A DNA stretch of 64,000 nt. It comes from CAYLGT01 sp964383465 (GTDB lineage Bacteria > Patescibacteriota > Saccharimonadia > Saccharimonadales > Saccharimonadaceae). The notes beneath the pieces are model-generated. The model saw only the letters and a list, made by a program, of their open reading frames with translations. It made no database searches and was not told where the DNA came from. The position numbers and the translations under genes are program-made. Numbering within the stretch: the stretch's first letter is position 1; each line of letters begins with the position of its first letter. The stretch is taken from contig CAYLGT010000001.1 in NCBI GenBank assembly GCA_964383465.1, positions 1 to 64,000 on the forward strand, in the 5' to 3' direction. Below are positions 26,351-33,682 of this stretch, one piece after another.

Positions 26351-27160
26351 ATGGATAAGCTCAGATCACTTTCCACAAAACTTCGTCCAAGTCCGCAGAT
26401 GCCGGTCATCTTTGTTGGCCATGGAAACCCTATGAACGCTATTCTCGACAATGACATCACACGTGAGTGGAGTAGGGTGGGTGCAAATTTGCCCGACGCT
26501 CAGGCTATCGTCGTTATCAGTGCTCACTGGTTAACGCGCGGCACCCACATCACCGACGCACCCACACAGCCCATCATCTACGACATGTACGGATTTCCAC
26601 CAGAGCTCTATGAAGTGACATACCCCGCAAGTGGTGACCCAGAGCTTGCCTTAGAGCTACAAAAAGCATTTCTCAACTATGAAGCACAACTCGACAGTAC
26701 CTGGGGGCTCGATCACGGCACTTGGTCCGTCCTGAAACATATGGCACCTCACCCGACAGTTCCCGTGCTACAAATAAGCCTCGACATGACGCAGTCACTC
26801 GAAAGCCTGGTCAAAATGTTCAGCTTACTCAAGCCACTGCGAGAAAAAGGAGTGGTGTTCATCGGGAGCGGAAACCTGGTTCACAACCTGGGGCGTTTAA
26901 ACTTTCAAAACGACTCAGTGTTCGACTGGGCGCTAGAGTTTGATGCACTCGCCACCGACGCCATGACCTCCCATAACATAGAGCTCCTCACTAATCCTCG
27001 CAAAATGACCCTCGCCGCCAACCTGGCTGTCGAATTTGACGATCACTATCGCCCCATGCTCGCTGCTATGGCACTGCTCGACAGCAAAGAAGAGTTACAC
27101 TACTTCAACGAAACCATCGACATGGGTAGCACCAGTATGCGTTCGTTTATAAGCGGCTGA
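26351..27160 (+). CDS. DODA-type extradiol dioxygenase (YgiD-like)
   Basis: A 269-residue protein of the LigB-type class III extradiol dioxygenase family. Diagnostic motifs: MPVIFVGHGNPMNAI at the N-terminus (metal His in GHG), VVISAHW (second metal His), LDHGTWSVLKHM and FIGSGNLVHNLGRL. The relative YgiD opens the ring of 4,5-DOPA; zinc and iron forms exist. The physiological substrate here is unknown. It is monocistronic behind the palindromic promoter shared with the glutaredoxin gene, suggesting redox control. Confidence 0.85.
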   Translation: MDKLRSLSTKLRPSPQMPVIFVGHGNPMNAILDNDITREWSRVGANLPDAQAIVVISAHWLTRGTHITDAPTQPIIYDMYGFPPELYEVTYPASGDPELALELQKAFLNYEAQLDSTWGLDHGTWSVLKHMAPHPTVPVLQISLDMTQSLESLVKMFSLLKPLREKGVVFIGSGNLVHNLGRLNFQNDSVFDWALEFDALATDAMTSHNIELLTNPRKMTLAANLAVEFDDHYRPMLAAMALLDSKEELHYFNETIDMGSTSMRSFISG

Positions 27161-28177
27161 TCAGTTTTTTGTCTTGTAAGCGTCTAACACGTTTTGTAGT
27201 TCGGGTGTGATCCGAGTGTATGAACCATCTACCGCCGCCAAAGTCTTGACCGAAACAGAGGGCAGGCGCAAGTCCATGAAGCCATCTCTTCCGCTATGAG
27301 TGATCGTTGTATCTGGCCCACACTCCACTTCACCCCATGACGCTAGTTCGAGGTGTAAGAGTTGCTTGCGCATCGTATTTTCAAACTTGTCTTTAAGAGT
27401 CCTGAGCACACCCTTTGTTACCCCATTGCGCTCTGCGAAATCACAAAATTCGCGAACTGGTACCATATCACCCTCTACGGCCGTATCCTCCGGGTCAACG
27501 GTGTCTTTTAGGCCCGAAGCAACGATGAGCGTGTCGAGCGCTCGACCAAGTACCCCGTGCATACCATGTTCGGCATACGACCGGCCACTACGTAGTTCTT
27601 TTTGCAAATAGACTTGCAAACGTTCTTTTGTGACGGACGCCGGCACCGCTTTTGCCAGTAAATGACCTCCCGCTTGCCCATTAGGCAATACTCCCGCGTA
27701 GCGAAACCTGGGATAGCGATGAATATCATACCTAAATGGCAAATCCATGGTATGAAGTACCTTTACGGCCGCCTGGTCGATTTTGTCCTCAGTTGCATAG
27801 CGCTTTACCTTGAGCCTCGACTCAAACGTTGGTGAACGCAGCCAAAAGGTACTTGGCCGGAACGTAAGTAGCACTCGATCATCCAGTTCAGTGATGCTAG
27901 CTGTAGCGCCAGTTGCGAGCCAATCAAGGAAAGCATTTGCGAATTCGCCGTATCGTTTATCCCCAAACAATTCTTCCGAGGTGGCAACAATTTCTGCTGC
28001 GGTGAGATCAGTCTCAGTGGGCTGGACGACTTCATGCATCTCCCATCCAAGCGCACCAGCCATCATCTGAATTGCAAGGTGCCCCTGTGTACGCTTGATC
28101 AAGTCATCCCCAGATGGTGCGACAATTCGCCACTCTTGGCGGCCTAGTTTGTCAGAAGTATCACGATCGGCAGTCAT
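27161..28177 (-). CDS. hypothetical protein, 338 aa
   Basis: Soluble, mixed-charge protein with no motif I recognise. Visible features: an N-terminal segment EWRIVAPSGDDLIKRTQGHLAIQMMAGALGWE cut here into DDLIKRTQGHLAIQMMAGAL as its most ordered helix, and a glycine/histidine-rich patch (NGQAGGHLLAKAV, later HGMHGVLGRALD). I chose the ATG at 28177 because a GATAAT box lies exactly 7 bases before it, as in other leaderless genes here; more upstream codons exist but have no ribosome site. It starts one base after the dioxygenase stop on the opposite strand and converges with it. Confidence 0.55.
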   Translation of the reverse strand: MTADRDTSDKLGRQEWRIVAPSGDDLIKRTQGHLAIQMMAGALGWEMHEVVQPTETDLTAAEIVATSEELFGDKRYGEFANAFLDWLATGATASITELDDRVLLTFRPSTFWLRSPTFESRLKVKRYATEDKIDQAAVKVLHTMDLPFRYDIHRYPRFRYAGVLPNGQAGGHLLAKAVPASVTKERLQVYLQKELRSGRSYAEHGMHGVLGRALDTLIVASGLKDTVDPEDTAVEGDMVPVREFCDFAERNGVTKGVLRTLKDKFENTMRKQLLHLELASWGEVECGPDTTITHSGRDGFMDLRLPSVSVKTLAAVDGSYTRITPELQNVLDAYKTKN

Positions 28178-28238
28178 GTGCATCATTATCTTTTGTGGGG
28201 CAGGTTTTGCAAGCAGCAGCATTTTGTACGTAATTGCA

Positions 28239-28266
28239 AAAGGCCTAGTGTTTCCACTAAGCCTTT
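28239..28266 (-). terminator. terminator between two leftward hypotheticals
   Basis: A hairpin with TAGTG/CACTA and AAAGGC/GCCTTT arms (one mismatch) and a TTTC loop, followed by TTTTGC on the minus strand. It lies 17 bases beyond the end of the frameshifted gene. Confidence 0.7.
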
Positions 28267-28282
28267 GCGACGTGCGATTCAG

Positions 28283-29008
28283 TTATGGCTGGAACCCCTC
28301 CGGCGGAAGCCAGATCTCGATAGCTTCGAGAGAATACGTTTCTCCCTCGGGAGCAGTCGATTTCTTCATGGTAACCGCATCGAAAACGAGAGGGCGATTG
28401 GGCTGGTGTGCCCAGTACAACCCATGCCTCTCGACCAGGTAGGAAAGGATGTGTTCTTAGCACCTCAACAAAATCATCAACGTGAATACTATCGGCATGA
28501 AGTCGTTTATTACTTCTTAACCAAATGTTCGGTCTGTACGATATGGCCCATGACCGGCAATCAACGACGCTACGCCGTTGAGAAATGGTTCTTCCTCGAA
28601 AAATTGAACCCACTGCGATGTGGCGATCACGCTGGGGCGAAGTATGTATTGTGTATTTGGCCGAAAATCCGCAAGCGGCTTACCGTCAGTGGACAGACCA
28701 AATCCTGTATCTGGCATACTCGCTCCATCGCCCATATATTCACTACCGGTGAACACATGCCATCCATGTCCCAGTGTCCGAGTTTCGCCATTACTGATAT
28801 TAACAATTGGCAGTGTTGGCACACCCTCAGATTTAAGCAGCTCAACTAATTCAGCCGCTATGCGTTCACCTTCACTCTTCCGTCGCTCTGCAGCTTCTTG
28901 ACTCGCTACTTGCCTGGCACGTTCTTCAGACGCTAGACGTTCTCGCTCTCGTCTTTCATTTTCCACCTGAGATATTCTCGCCATGATGTCTCTACGTAGT
29001 TCACTCAT
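28283..29008 (-). pseudogene. hypothetical gene with two compensating frameshifts
   Basis: The N-terminal 160 residues (from the ATG at 29008) read well: a charged helix rich in E, R and A (about 5-55), then a globular part (TLPIVNISNGETRTLGHGWHVF). The frame stops at 28517. A neighbouring frame continues sensibly (KRLHADSIHVDDFVEVL), and from about 28455 the original frame resumes (YLVERHGLYWAHQ ... YSLEAIEIWLPPEGFQP) to a TAA at 28283. One insertion/deletion of each sign restores one protein of about 240 residues. This is a decayed gene or two sequencing errors. Family not recognised. Confidence 0.6.
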
Positions 29009-29095
29009 ATGACTACTCCTTATTTACGACCATATTATAAAATGAGTCTCAACAAAAAGAAAATAAAGAGTTAAAGAGCTATCAATTTGTCGCTT

Positions 29096-29114
29096 CTGGC
29101 TGGGGTGGAGGGAT
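29096..29114 (-). repeat. partial copy of the tRNA-Gln 3' end
   Basis: 19 bases identical to 29139-29157, that is the T-arm edge, acceptor 3' strand and CCA of the tRNA-Gln. It lies 43 bases beyond the gene. It is either an attachment-site-like duplication or the remnant of a tandem tRNA copy. Confidence 0.6.
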
Positions 29115-29120
29115 AGCCCA

Positions 29121-29245
29121 AGTTTGATCACATATTACCTGGCTGGGGTGGAGGGATTCGAACCCCCGAATGCCAGGACCAAAACCTGGTGCCTTACCAC
29201 TTGGCCACACCCCAACGTGTCAGCCAGGTAATATACGATCAAACT
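29121..29245 (-). repeat. 24-bp inverted repeat enclosing tRNA-Gln
   Basis: Arms 29121-29144 and 29222-29245 are complementary at 22 of 24 positions. On the tRNA-sense RNA the two exceptions are G-U and U-G wobbles, so the pre-tRNA leader and trailer can form a continuous 24-bp helix. The inner end of the trailer arm includes the discriminator and CCA. Confidence 0.75.
29140..29214 (-). tRNA. trnQ: tRNA-Gln (UUG), CCA encoded
   Basis: Full cloverleaf on the minus strand: acceptor TGGGGTG/CACCCCA, D-arm GCCAAGTGGTAAGGC, anticodon arm CCAGG-TTTTGGT-CCTGG with anticodon TTG, T-arm with GGTTCGAATCCC, discriminator G and an encoded CCA. The acceptor pairing and the U-G-rich 5' end fit tRNA-Gln. 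Confidence 0.95.
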
Positions 29246-29349
29246 CTAGTATAAATTGTTAAACTGGCTTCGAGCTACCTTTAGTCACCCGGACTGCCAG
29301 GACATAGTTAATTGACATGTGCCTTGGCAAGCTCCGCCTGCCCACGGAA

Positions 29350-29411
29350 GTTTCATGTATGCAACCAGTTGCATCCTGAAACATTCTCTTGCGAATAGTC
29401 ACTGACTATTC
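29350..29411. repeat. two hairpins between tRNA-Gln and the PAP2 gene
   Basis: GTTTCA/TGAAAC with an inner ATGCAAC/GTTGCAT (29350-29382) and GAATAGTC/GACTATTC (29393-29411). Apart from these and the tRNA fragment, the roughly 250 bases between tRNA-Gln and the PAP2 gene hold nothing gene-like. Confidence 0.5.
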
Positions 29412-29414
29412 TCA

Positions 29415-29437
29415 CACTTGGCCACACCCCAATGTGT
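29415..29437 (-). repeat. partial copy of the tRNA-Gln 5' end
   Basis: The sequence CACTTGGCCACACCCCAA plus the adjacent GTGT match the tRNA-Gln 5' acceptor/D-arm region and its leader (29197-29219) with one mismatch. With the 3'-end copy on the other side, this suggests a decayed tandem tRNA array. Confidence 0.6.
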
Positions 29438-29470
29438 GCGCCAGAAGTATTTCTGGTTTAACCTGTGAGA

Positions 29471-30427
29471 TTATACCATATACCGACCGATGAACGGCAG
29501 TCGCTGCCACCAGTGTTTGGGGTGACGTGCCCGATAGTGCCGAAAGCCACGCTGCACAGCGAACATTCCAACCGCCACCACAACTACAGCTGCGAGTACG
29601 TCAAACACGTAGTGCTCACCCAGATAGACCACCCCGATCCACATGGCGAGAGGGTACAGGAGTATCCACCAAACTTTTCTGAGCCCAAAAGCTCGTATAA
29701 CAAACAGAGCCGAAATGAGTGGGTAGGCAGAGTGAAGCGACGGCACGGCCGCAACAGCATTCGGCGAAATGCTCTTGTAGAGCTCAGAGAAGTTATTGAC
29801 GCCTATAGCCGCCCAGACATCGCTTGAAATCCGGTGAAAAGGATCGTTTATATAGCTCATCTGGCTCGCCAGCCATGGTGGCGCAGCAGGAAAGAGCAGG
29901 TAAACAAAAAACGCCAAAAAGCTGATTCCCACCACTGACCAGACATAGGGCCAGTACAGACGTGGAGCTTTCTTCCAAAGTACCAAGCCGACGATCACCG
30001 GAGTTACGAAATGAATCATATACAGTGCGTAAAAGAAGAAGTCGTACCATGACACGTGTCCATGCCACAGCCAGCGCTGTAGTTCAACCGTCGGCAGGTG
30101 TCCGGCAAACAGCCACTTGTCGAAGTTAATCATCTCGACGTAGTGAACGTGGGTGTTCAGATCATCAGCTAGACCACGCATACTGTCATACACCACGAGA
30201 AGTCCCAGAAACGGCACAAATCGAACCAGAAACTCCCTCGTACTCCCAAACACGACCCCGACTATGAGGAGAGCTACAAGGAGTGTGTCAGGCGTCCAAA
30301 TGCTCGGTTTCAAAAAAAGTATGGCGACGGCAAGAAGCACTACGGTCCAGCGTAGCGCAAACCGCGACCTGTCTCGGTTGTACTCCTTCTCGAGCGCCCC
30401 CAGCGCTTTTTGTATGTACTGTTTCAC
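29471..30427 (-). CDS. PAP2-superfamily membrane phosphatase / inositolphosphotransferase-like
   Basis: A 318-residue membrane protein with about six TM helices. Motifs of the PAP2 (Aur1/Ipt1-like) branch are visible: AVAAVPSLHSAYPLISALF (the SxxH motif) and VYLGEHYVFDVLAAVVV (the third motif, with catalytic histidine). A long loop carries VHYVEMINFDKWLFAG. It probably dephosphorylates or transfers a phospho-headgroup on lipids at the outer face. It starts at a GTG with a TAGACT box 9 bases upstream and no obvious ribosome site. Confidence 0.8.
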   Translation of the reverse strand: MKQYIQKALGALEKEYNRDRSRFALRWTVVLLAVAILFLKPSIWTPDTLLVALLIVGVVFGSTREFLVRFVPFLGLLVVYDSMRGLADDLNTHVHYVEMINFDKWLFAGHLPTVELQRWLWHGHVSWYDFFFYALYMIHFVTPVIVGLVLWKKAPRLYWPYVWSVVGISFLAFFVYLLFPAAPPWLASQMSYINDPFHRISSDVWAAIGVNNFSELYKSISPNAVAAVPSLHSAYPLISALFVIRAFGLRKVWWILLYPLAMWIGVVYLGEHYVFDVLAAVVVVAVGMFAVQRGFRHYRARHPKHWWQRLPFIGRYMV

Positions 30428-30513
30428 GTTCTCACTAGTCTAGCGCACGCAGCCAGTAGTACAAATACTTCGCCCGTCGTATACTTATAAGTACTAAATG
30501 AGGAGAGAGTATC

Positions 30514-31119
30514 GTGAGTAAAACTTGGAAAATTGTCCTGGCTGCTGTTGGTGCAGTTCTACTGTTCATCGTCCTGCCGGTGCTGGGCAGCTACAACGGG
30601 CTCGTCAACGAACGAGAGAGTGTACGTGGGCAGATAAACAACCTGCAGAGCCAGTATCAGCGACGAAGTGACTTAGTACCAAACCTGGTTAACACCGTCA
30701 AAGGTTCGGCAAACTTCGAGCAGAGCACTCTGACCGCAGTCGTCGAAGCTCGCGCCAAAGCCACTAAAACTACCATCGACGTCGCCAACGCCACACCCGA
30801 GCAGCTCACTGCGTTTCAAAACGCCCAGGGTGAGCTGAGCAGCGCTCTTTCTCGGCTACTTGTTTCTGTTGAAGCTTACCCAGAGATCAAAAGTACCGCA
30901 GCCTTTCAGGACCTCCAGTCACAGCTCGAGGGAACTGAAAACCGCATCCAGGTCGCCAGGAGTGACTATGGAAAAGCAGTTCAGGCGTACAACGCGCGCA
31001 TCCAACGCTTCCCAACGAACATCACCGCAGGCATCTTCAACTTTGACGCATTCCCATACTTCACGGCAGATGCTGGAAGTGAAAAAGCTCCAACTGTAGA
31101 CTTCGGTAACGGACAGTAA
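30514..31119 (+). CDS. lemA: LemA family protein
   Basis: A 201-residue protein with one N-terminal TM helix (IVLAAVGAVLLFIVLPVLGSY) and the LemA signature YNGLVNERESVRGQINNLQSQYQRRSDL, shown here by YNGLVNERESVRGQ and QYQRRSDLVPNLVNTVKG. Helical repeats and SDYGKAVQAYNARIQRFP follow. The role is unknown but consistently membrane-associated. The GTG start has AGGAGAGAG upstream. Two bases separate its stop from the TPM gene, the usual lemA-TPM pair. Confidence 0.92.
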   Translation: MSKTWKIVLAAVGAVLLFIVLPVLGSYNGLVNERESVRGQINNLQSQYQRRSDLVPNLVNTVKGSANFEQSTLTAVVEARAKATKTTIDVANATPEQLTAFQNAQGELSSALSRLLVSVEAYPEIKSTAAFQDLQSQLEGTENRIQVARSDYGKAVQAYNARIQRFPTNITAGIFNFDAFPYFTADAGSEKAPTVDFGNGQ

Positions 31120-31121
31120 CC

Positions 31122-32045
31122 ATGCGTCGGCTCGCGCTGCTTGTCGCCGCTACCTGTAGCGTACTCTACGCTATGGGTAGCGTAGTCATGGCCGAGATGA
31201 AAGTCCCGCCAAAGCCCGAAAATGGTGGCTATGTTCGCGACGAAACGAGCACACTGAGCAGCGCAGAAATTCAGAACCTCAACGAAAAGATCCAGGGCTA
31301 CCGTGAGCGAACTGGCGTGCAGCTGGCTGTGCTCATGGTGCCGACGATTACCGACGACTACCTGGAAAACTTCAGCCTGAACGTAGCGCGCACTTGGGGG
31401 GTAGGTGAAGCAGGCAAAAATAACGGCGCGCTGCTACTCATTGCCAAGAACGACCGCAAACTCCGCATCGAAGTTGGCAGCGGCCTGGAAGGAGACCTCA
31501 CCGACGTTCGGGCCAGCCGGATCATACGTGACCGCATAACCCCACAGTTCAAAAAAGGCGACTTCTATCGCGGCATCATCGACGGACTTGACGGCATGTC
31601 ACTTGCTATCGGTGGTGCACCTGACGCACTCCTCACGAACGACCAAACCAGTACCGGATTTTGGGGCAATGTGGAGGATATCGTCACTGGCATCTTCTTT
31701 GTTGGCTTTTTCGGCATCACCTGGCTCGGCGCCATCCTTGGGCGCAGTGAGCGTTGGTGGCCCGGAGGAATCATAGGAGGGGTCGCAGGATCAGGGGCGG
31801 GCTATTTGCTGGCGCAGGGCAGCGTCATGGCCGCGCTTATCTCGGGCGGTGTGTTGGCCGTCATCGGACTCATGTTTGACTTTCTCGTTAGTAAAAACTT
31901 TCGCTCTGCCGTAAAAAGTGGCGGCAGTCCTGCGTGGTGGGCGGGCGGGACAACCATCGGCCCCGGTAGCTCAGGCGGCAGCAGTGGCTTTGGTGGTTTT
32001 GGTGGCGGTGGCTTTTCGGGCGGCGGTAGCAGCGGCAGCTGGTAA
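31122..32045 (+). CDS. TPM-domain protein (YgcG-like)
   Basis: A 307-residue protein: signal peptide (1-24), TPM_phosphatase domain (about 38-165) with GYVRDETSTLSSAEIQNLNE, GVQLAVLMVPT, NNGALLLIAKNDRKLRIEVG and SRIIRDRITPQFKKGDF, then two to three TM helices and a glycine/serine-rich tail ending GGGFSGGGSSGSW. Tails of this kind are typical for YgcG proteins. It forms an operon with lemA; the pair is common in bacteria and tied to envelope maintenance. Confidence 0.92.
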   Translation: MRRLALLVAATCSVLYAMGSVVMAEMKVPPKPENGGYVRDETSTLSSAEIQNLNEKIQGYRERTGVQLAVLMVPTITDDYLENFSLNVARTWGVGEAGKNNGALLLIAKNDRKLRIEVGSGLEGDLTDVRASRIIRDRITPQFKKGDFYRGIIDGLDGMSLAIGGAPDALLTNDQTSTGFWGNVEDIVTGIFFVGFFGITWLGAILGRSERWWPGGIIGGVAGSGAGYLLAQGSVMAALISGGVLAVIGLMFDFLVSKNFRSAVKSGGSPAWWAGGTTIGPGSSGGSSGFGGFGGGGFSGGGSSGSW

Positions 32046-32046
32046 G

Positions 32047-33555
32047 TTACTTAACGTAGAAAACTTCTCCGATAACGTCATCAACAGAGACGGCACCATT
32101 GAAACGAGAATCTATGGATTCAGGCCTGTTGTCGCCACCGATAAATAACTCAGAGACGCCAAGCTGCACTTCCAGACGCCCCGCAGTGACCTCAGGAATC
32201 ATTGACTCCTGCCATTTGCTCCCTTCGTCGGGGCTAAATCCTTCAGGATGTTCTTTGTTGTAGACGGTAAGCTTGCCACCGTCGATTACGACTCGTTCGC
32301 CAGGCAGACCTAAAACCCTCTTTATGATGGTGCCGCGAGATGCACTACTAACAACCGTTTCATCCAAAAGACCGTATCGAGGGGTTACTATCACCACGGC
32401 GCCACGACGTGGCACATATTGTGAATGATTGAGCCGAGCCAAGGACACTGGCAGGCGGTTCACAAATGCTGTTTGGCCGGACTCATAGGTGTTAATCATG
32501 CTCGTTCCATCGATCTTCGTGACCAGCAACGCAAAATTTGATACACCCCACACCACTCCGGCTACAGCTAAACTAGCGAGAGAAATAACCCAGAGCAAGT
32601 GTATGACCTTTTCGACCGTGGCTTTTATACGAAGTCTTTTTCTACCAGCAGCGGTAATTGCTTCTTGCTCCCAAGCCTCGTGCTTCAGTCCATGTGAGAC
32701 TAGCCACTGCTTATGATGCTCAATTCGTCGTAGACTGAAGCGAATGACGGCGAGAAAAATTGTCAAAACTGCAATCCATAAAACACTTCGTATCAGTCCA
32801 TCGCTTTTTTGCTGTAGCCTAAAGTAGAAGTCAGTTATAGAGGTATTAACAAAATTTTCCGGTGCATTTTCCTGAAAAACTATTTGCTGACCAGAGGTGT
32901 ATTCGGCGACCCGAGTGAGGACCTGGCCCTCATGCTCAACGTAGCGCAGATCAAAGGTCTCAAGCGTTTCCTTTACGTACACTAGCTGTGCGTCCACATA
33001 GTATCTCACACGCTTCAAGGTGTCACCGGCTGGATCAACTGCACGAACCATCAGCATAGAATTTTGGTTTGGAGCAGAACCAAAAGCACGTATATAACCA
33101 GTCTCTGAACCTACGGTGACACGGCACTCATCGGTAGGAACGCAAACGGGATCATTCGAAGGCAACAACAAAAAAGATGGCCGGTTTGCGTCGGGACGCG
33201 ATGACAAGCTAGGAGACTGCAGTTGCATGATCAGCTCTTCGTTCAGATCTGACACCTCCACTGTCTGGAGTTTTGTCCACGCAACCCCTGTTATCTGGGC
33301 ACTTCCCAGATTCTGACATCTACTATGAAGTGAGTTCATGCGGGCATATGCGCTGGCAGTATAGCTTTCATTTGCCTTACCAGTTCGAACATAGACATCG
33401 TACAGACCAACCGGCATCTTGAGGGCAGAGGTGTAAGAGGTGATTGTTCCATCGCCACATCCAGTTTTGATCGTCAGATCTTCTATGCTGGCAGAGACTA
33501 CTCCTGGCATGAGCGCTAAAACCACCATACACAAAATAAAGATGAGCGACTTCAT
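32047..33555 (-). CDS. signal peptidase I (S26) with large N-terminal ectodomain
   Basis: A 502-residue protein. It has a signal peptide (MKSLIFILCMVVLALMPGVVSA), an extracytoplasmic domain of about 215 residues with several cysteines and no known family, two TM helices (near 240-262 and 305-330), and then a complete S26 peptidase domain with the catalytic serine in KIDGTSMINTY, the lysine in GTIIKRVLGLPGERVVIDGG, and a late FIGGDNRPESIDSR box. Typical signal peptidases are 180-300 residues, so the ectodomain is an addition. An extended -10 (TGCTACATT) lies 6 bases before the ATG. It could cleave preproteins or a specific partner such as the neighbouring surface protein; the latter is inference. 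Confidence 0.85.
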   Translation of the reverse strand: MKSLIFILCMVVLALMPGVVSASIEDLTIKTGCGDGTITSYTSALKMPVGLYDVYVRTGKANESYTASAYARMNSLHSRCQNLGSAQITGVAWTKLQTVEVSDLNEELIMQLQSPSLSSRPDANRPSFLLLPSNDPVCVPTDECRVTVGSETGYIRAFGSAPNQNSMLMVRAVDPAGDTLKRVRYYVDAQLVYVKETLETFDLRYVEHEGQVLTRVAEYTSGQQIVFQENAPENFVNTSITDFYFRLQQKSDGLIRSVLWIAVLTIFLAVIRFSLRRIEHHKQWLVSHGLKHEAWEQEAITAAGRKRLRIKATVEKVIHLLWVISLASLAVAGVVWGVSNFALLVTKIDGTSMINTYESGQTAFVNRLPVSLARLNHSQYVPRRGAVVIVTPRYGLLDETVVSSASRGTIIKRVLGLPGERVVIDGGKLTVYNKEHPEGFSPDEGSKWQESMIPEVTAGRLEVQLGVSELFIGGDNRPESIDSRFNGAVSVDDVIGEVFYVK

Positions 33556-33682
33556 ATCTGTAATGTAGCATACATTTACTTTTTAGAGATCATTGTGCTT
33601 GCGTTTTACTGAGAAAGCGTATTATGATTTGACTAACAACGTTTCGTTGGGGAGTGTCGAAAAGAAAAGAAAGGGTTAATTC

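Noticed and set aside
29096..29157. A CRISPR-like short repeat
   Set aside because: Only two copies, one inside the tRNA; they are explained by tRNA 3'-end duplication. No CRISPR array or cas gene is seen.
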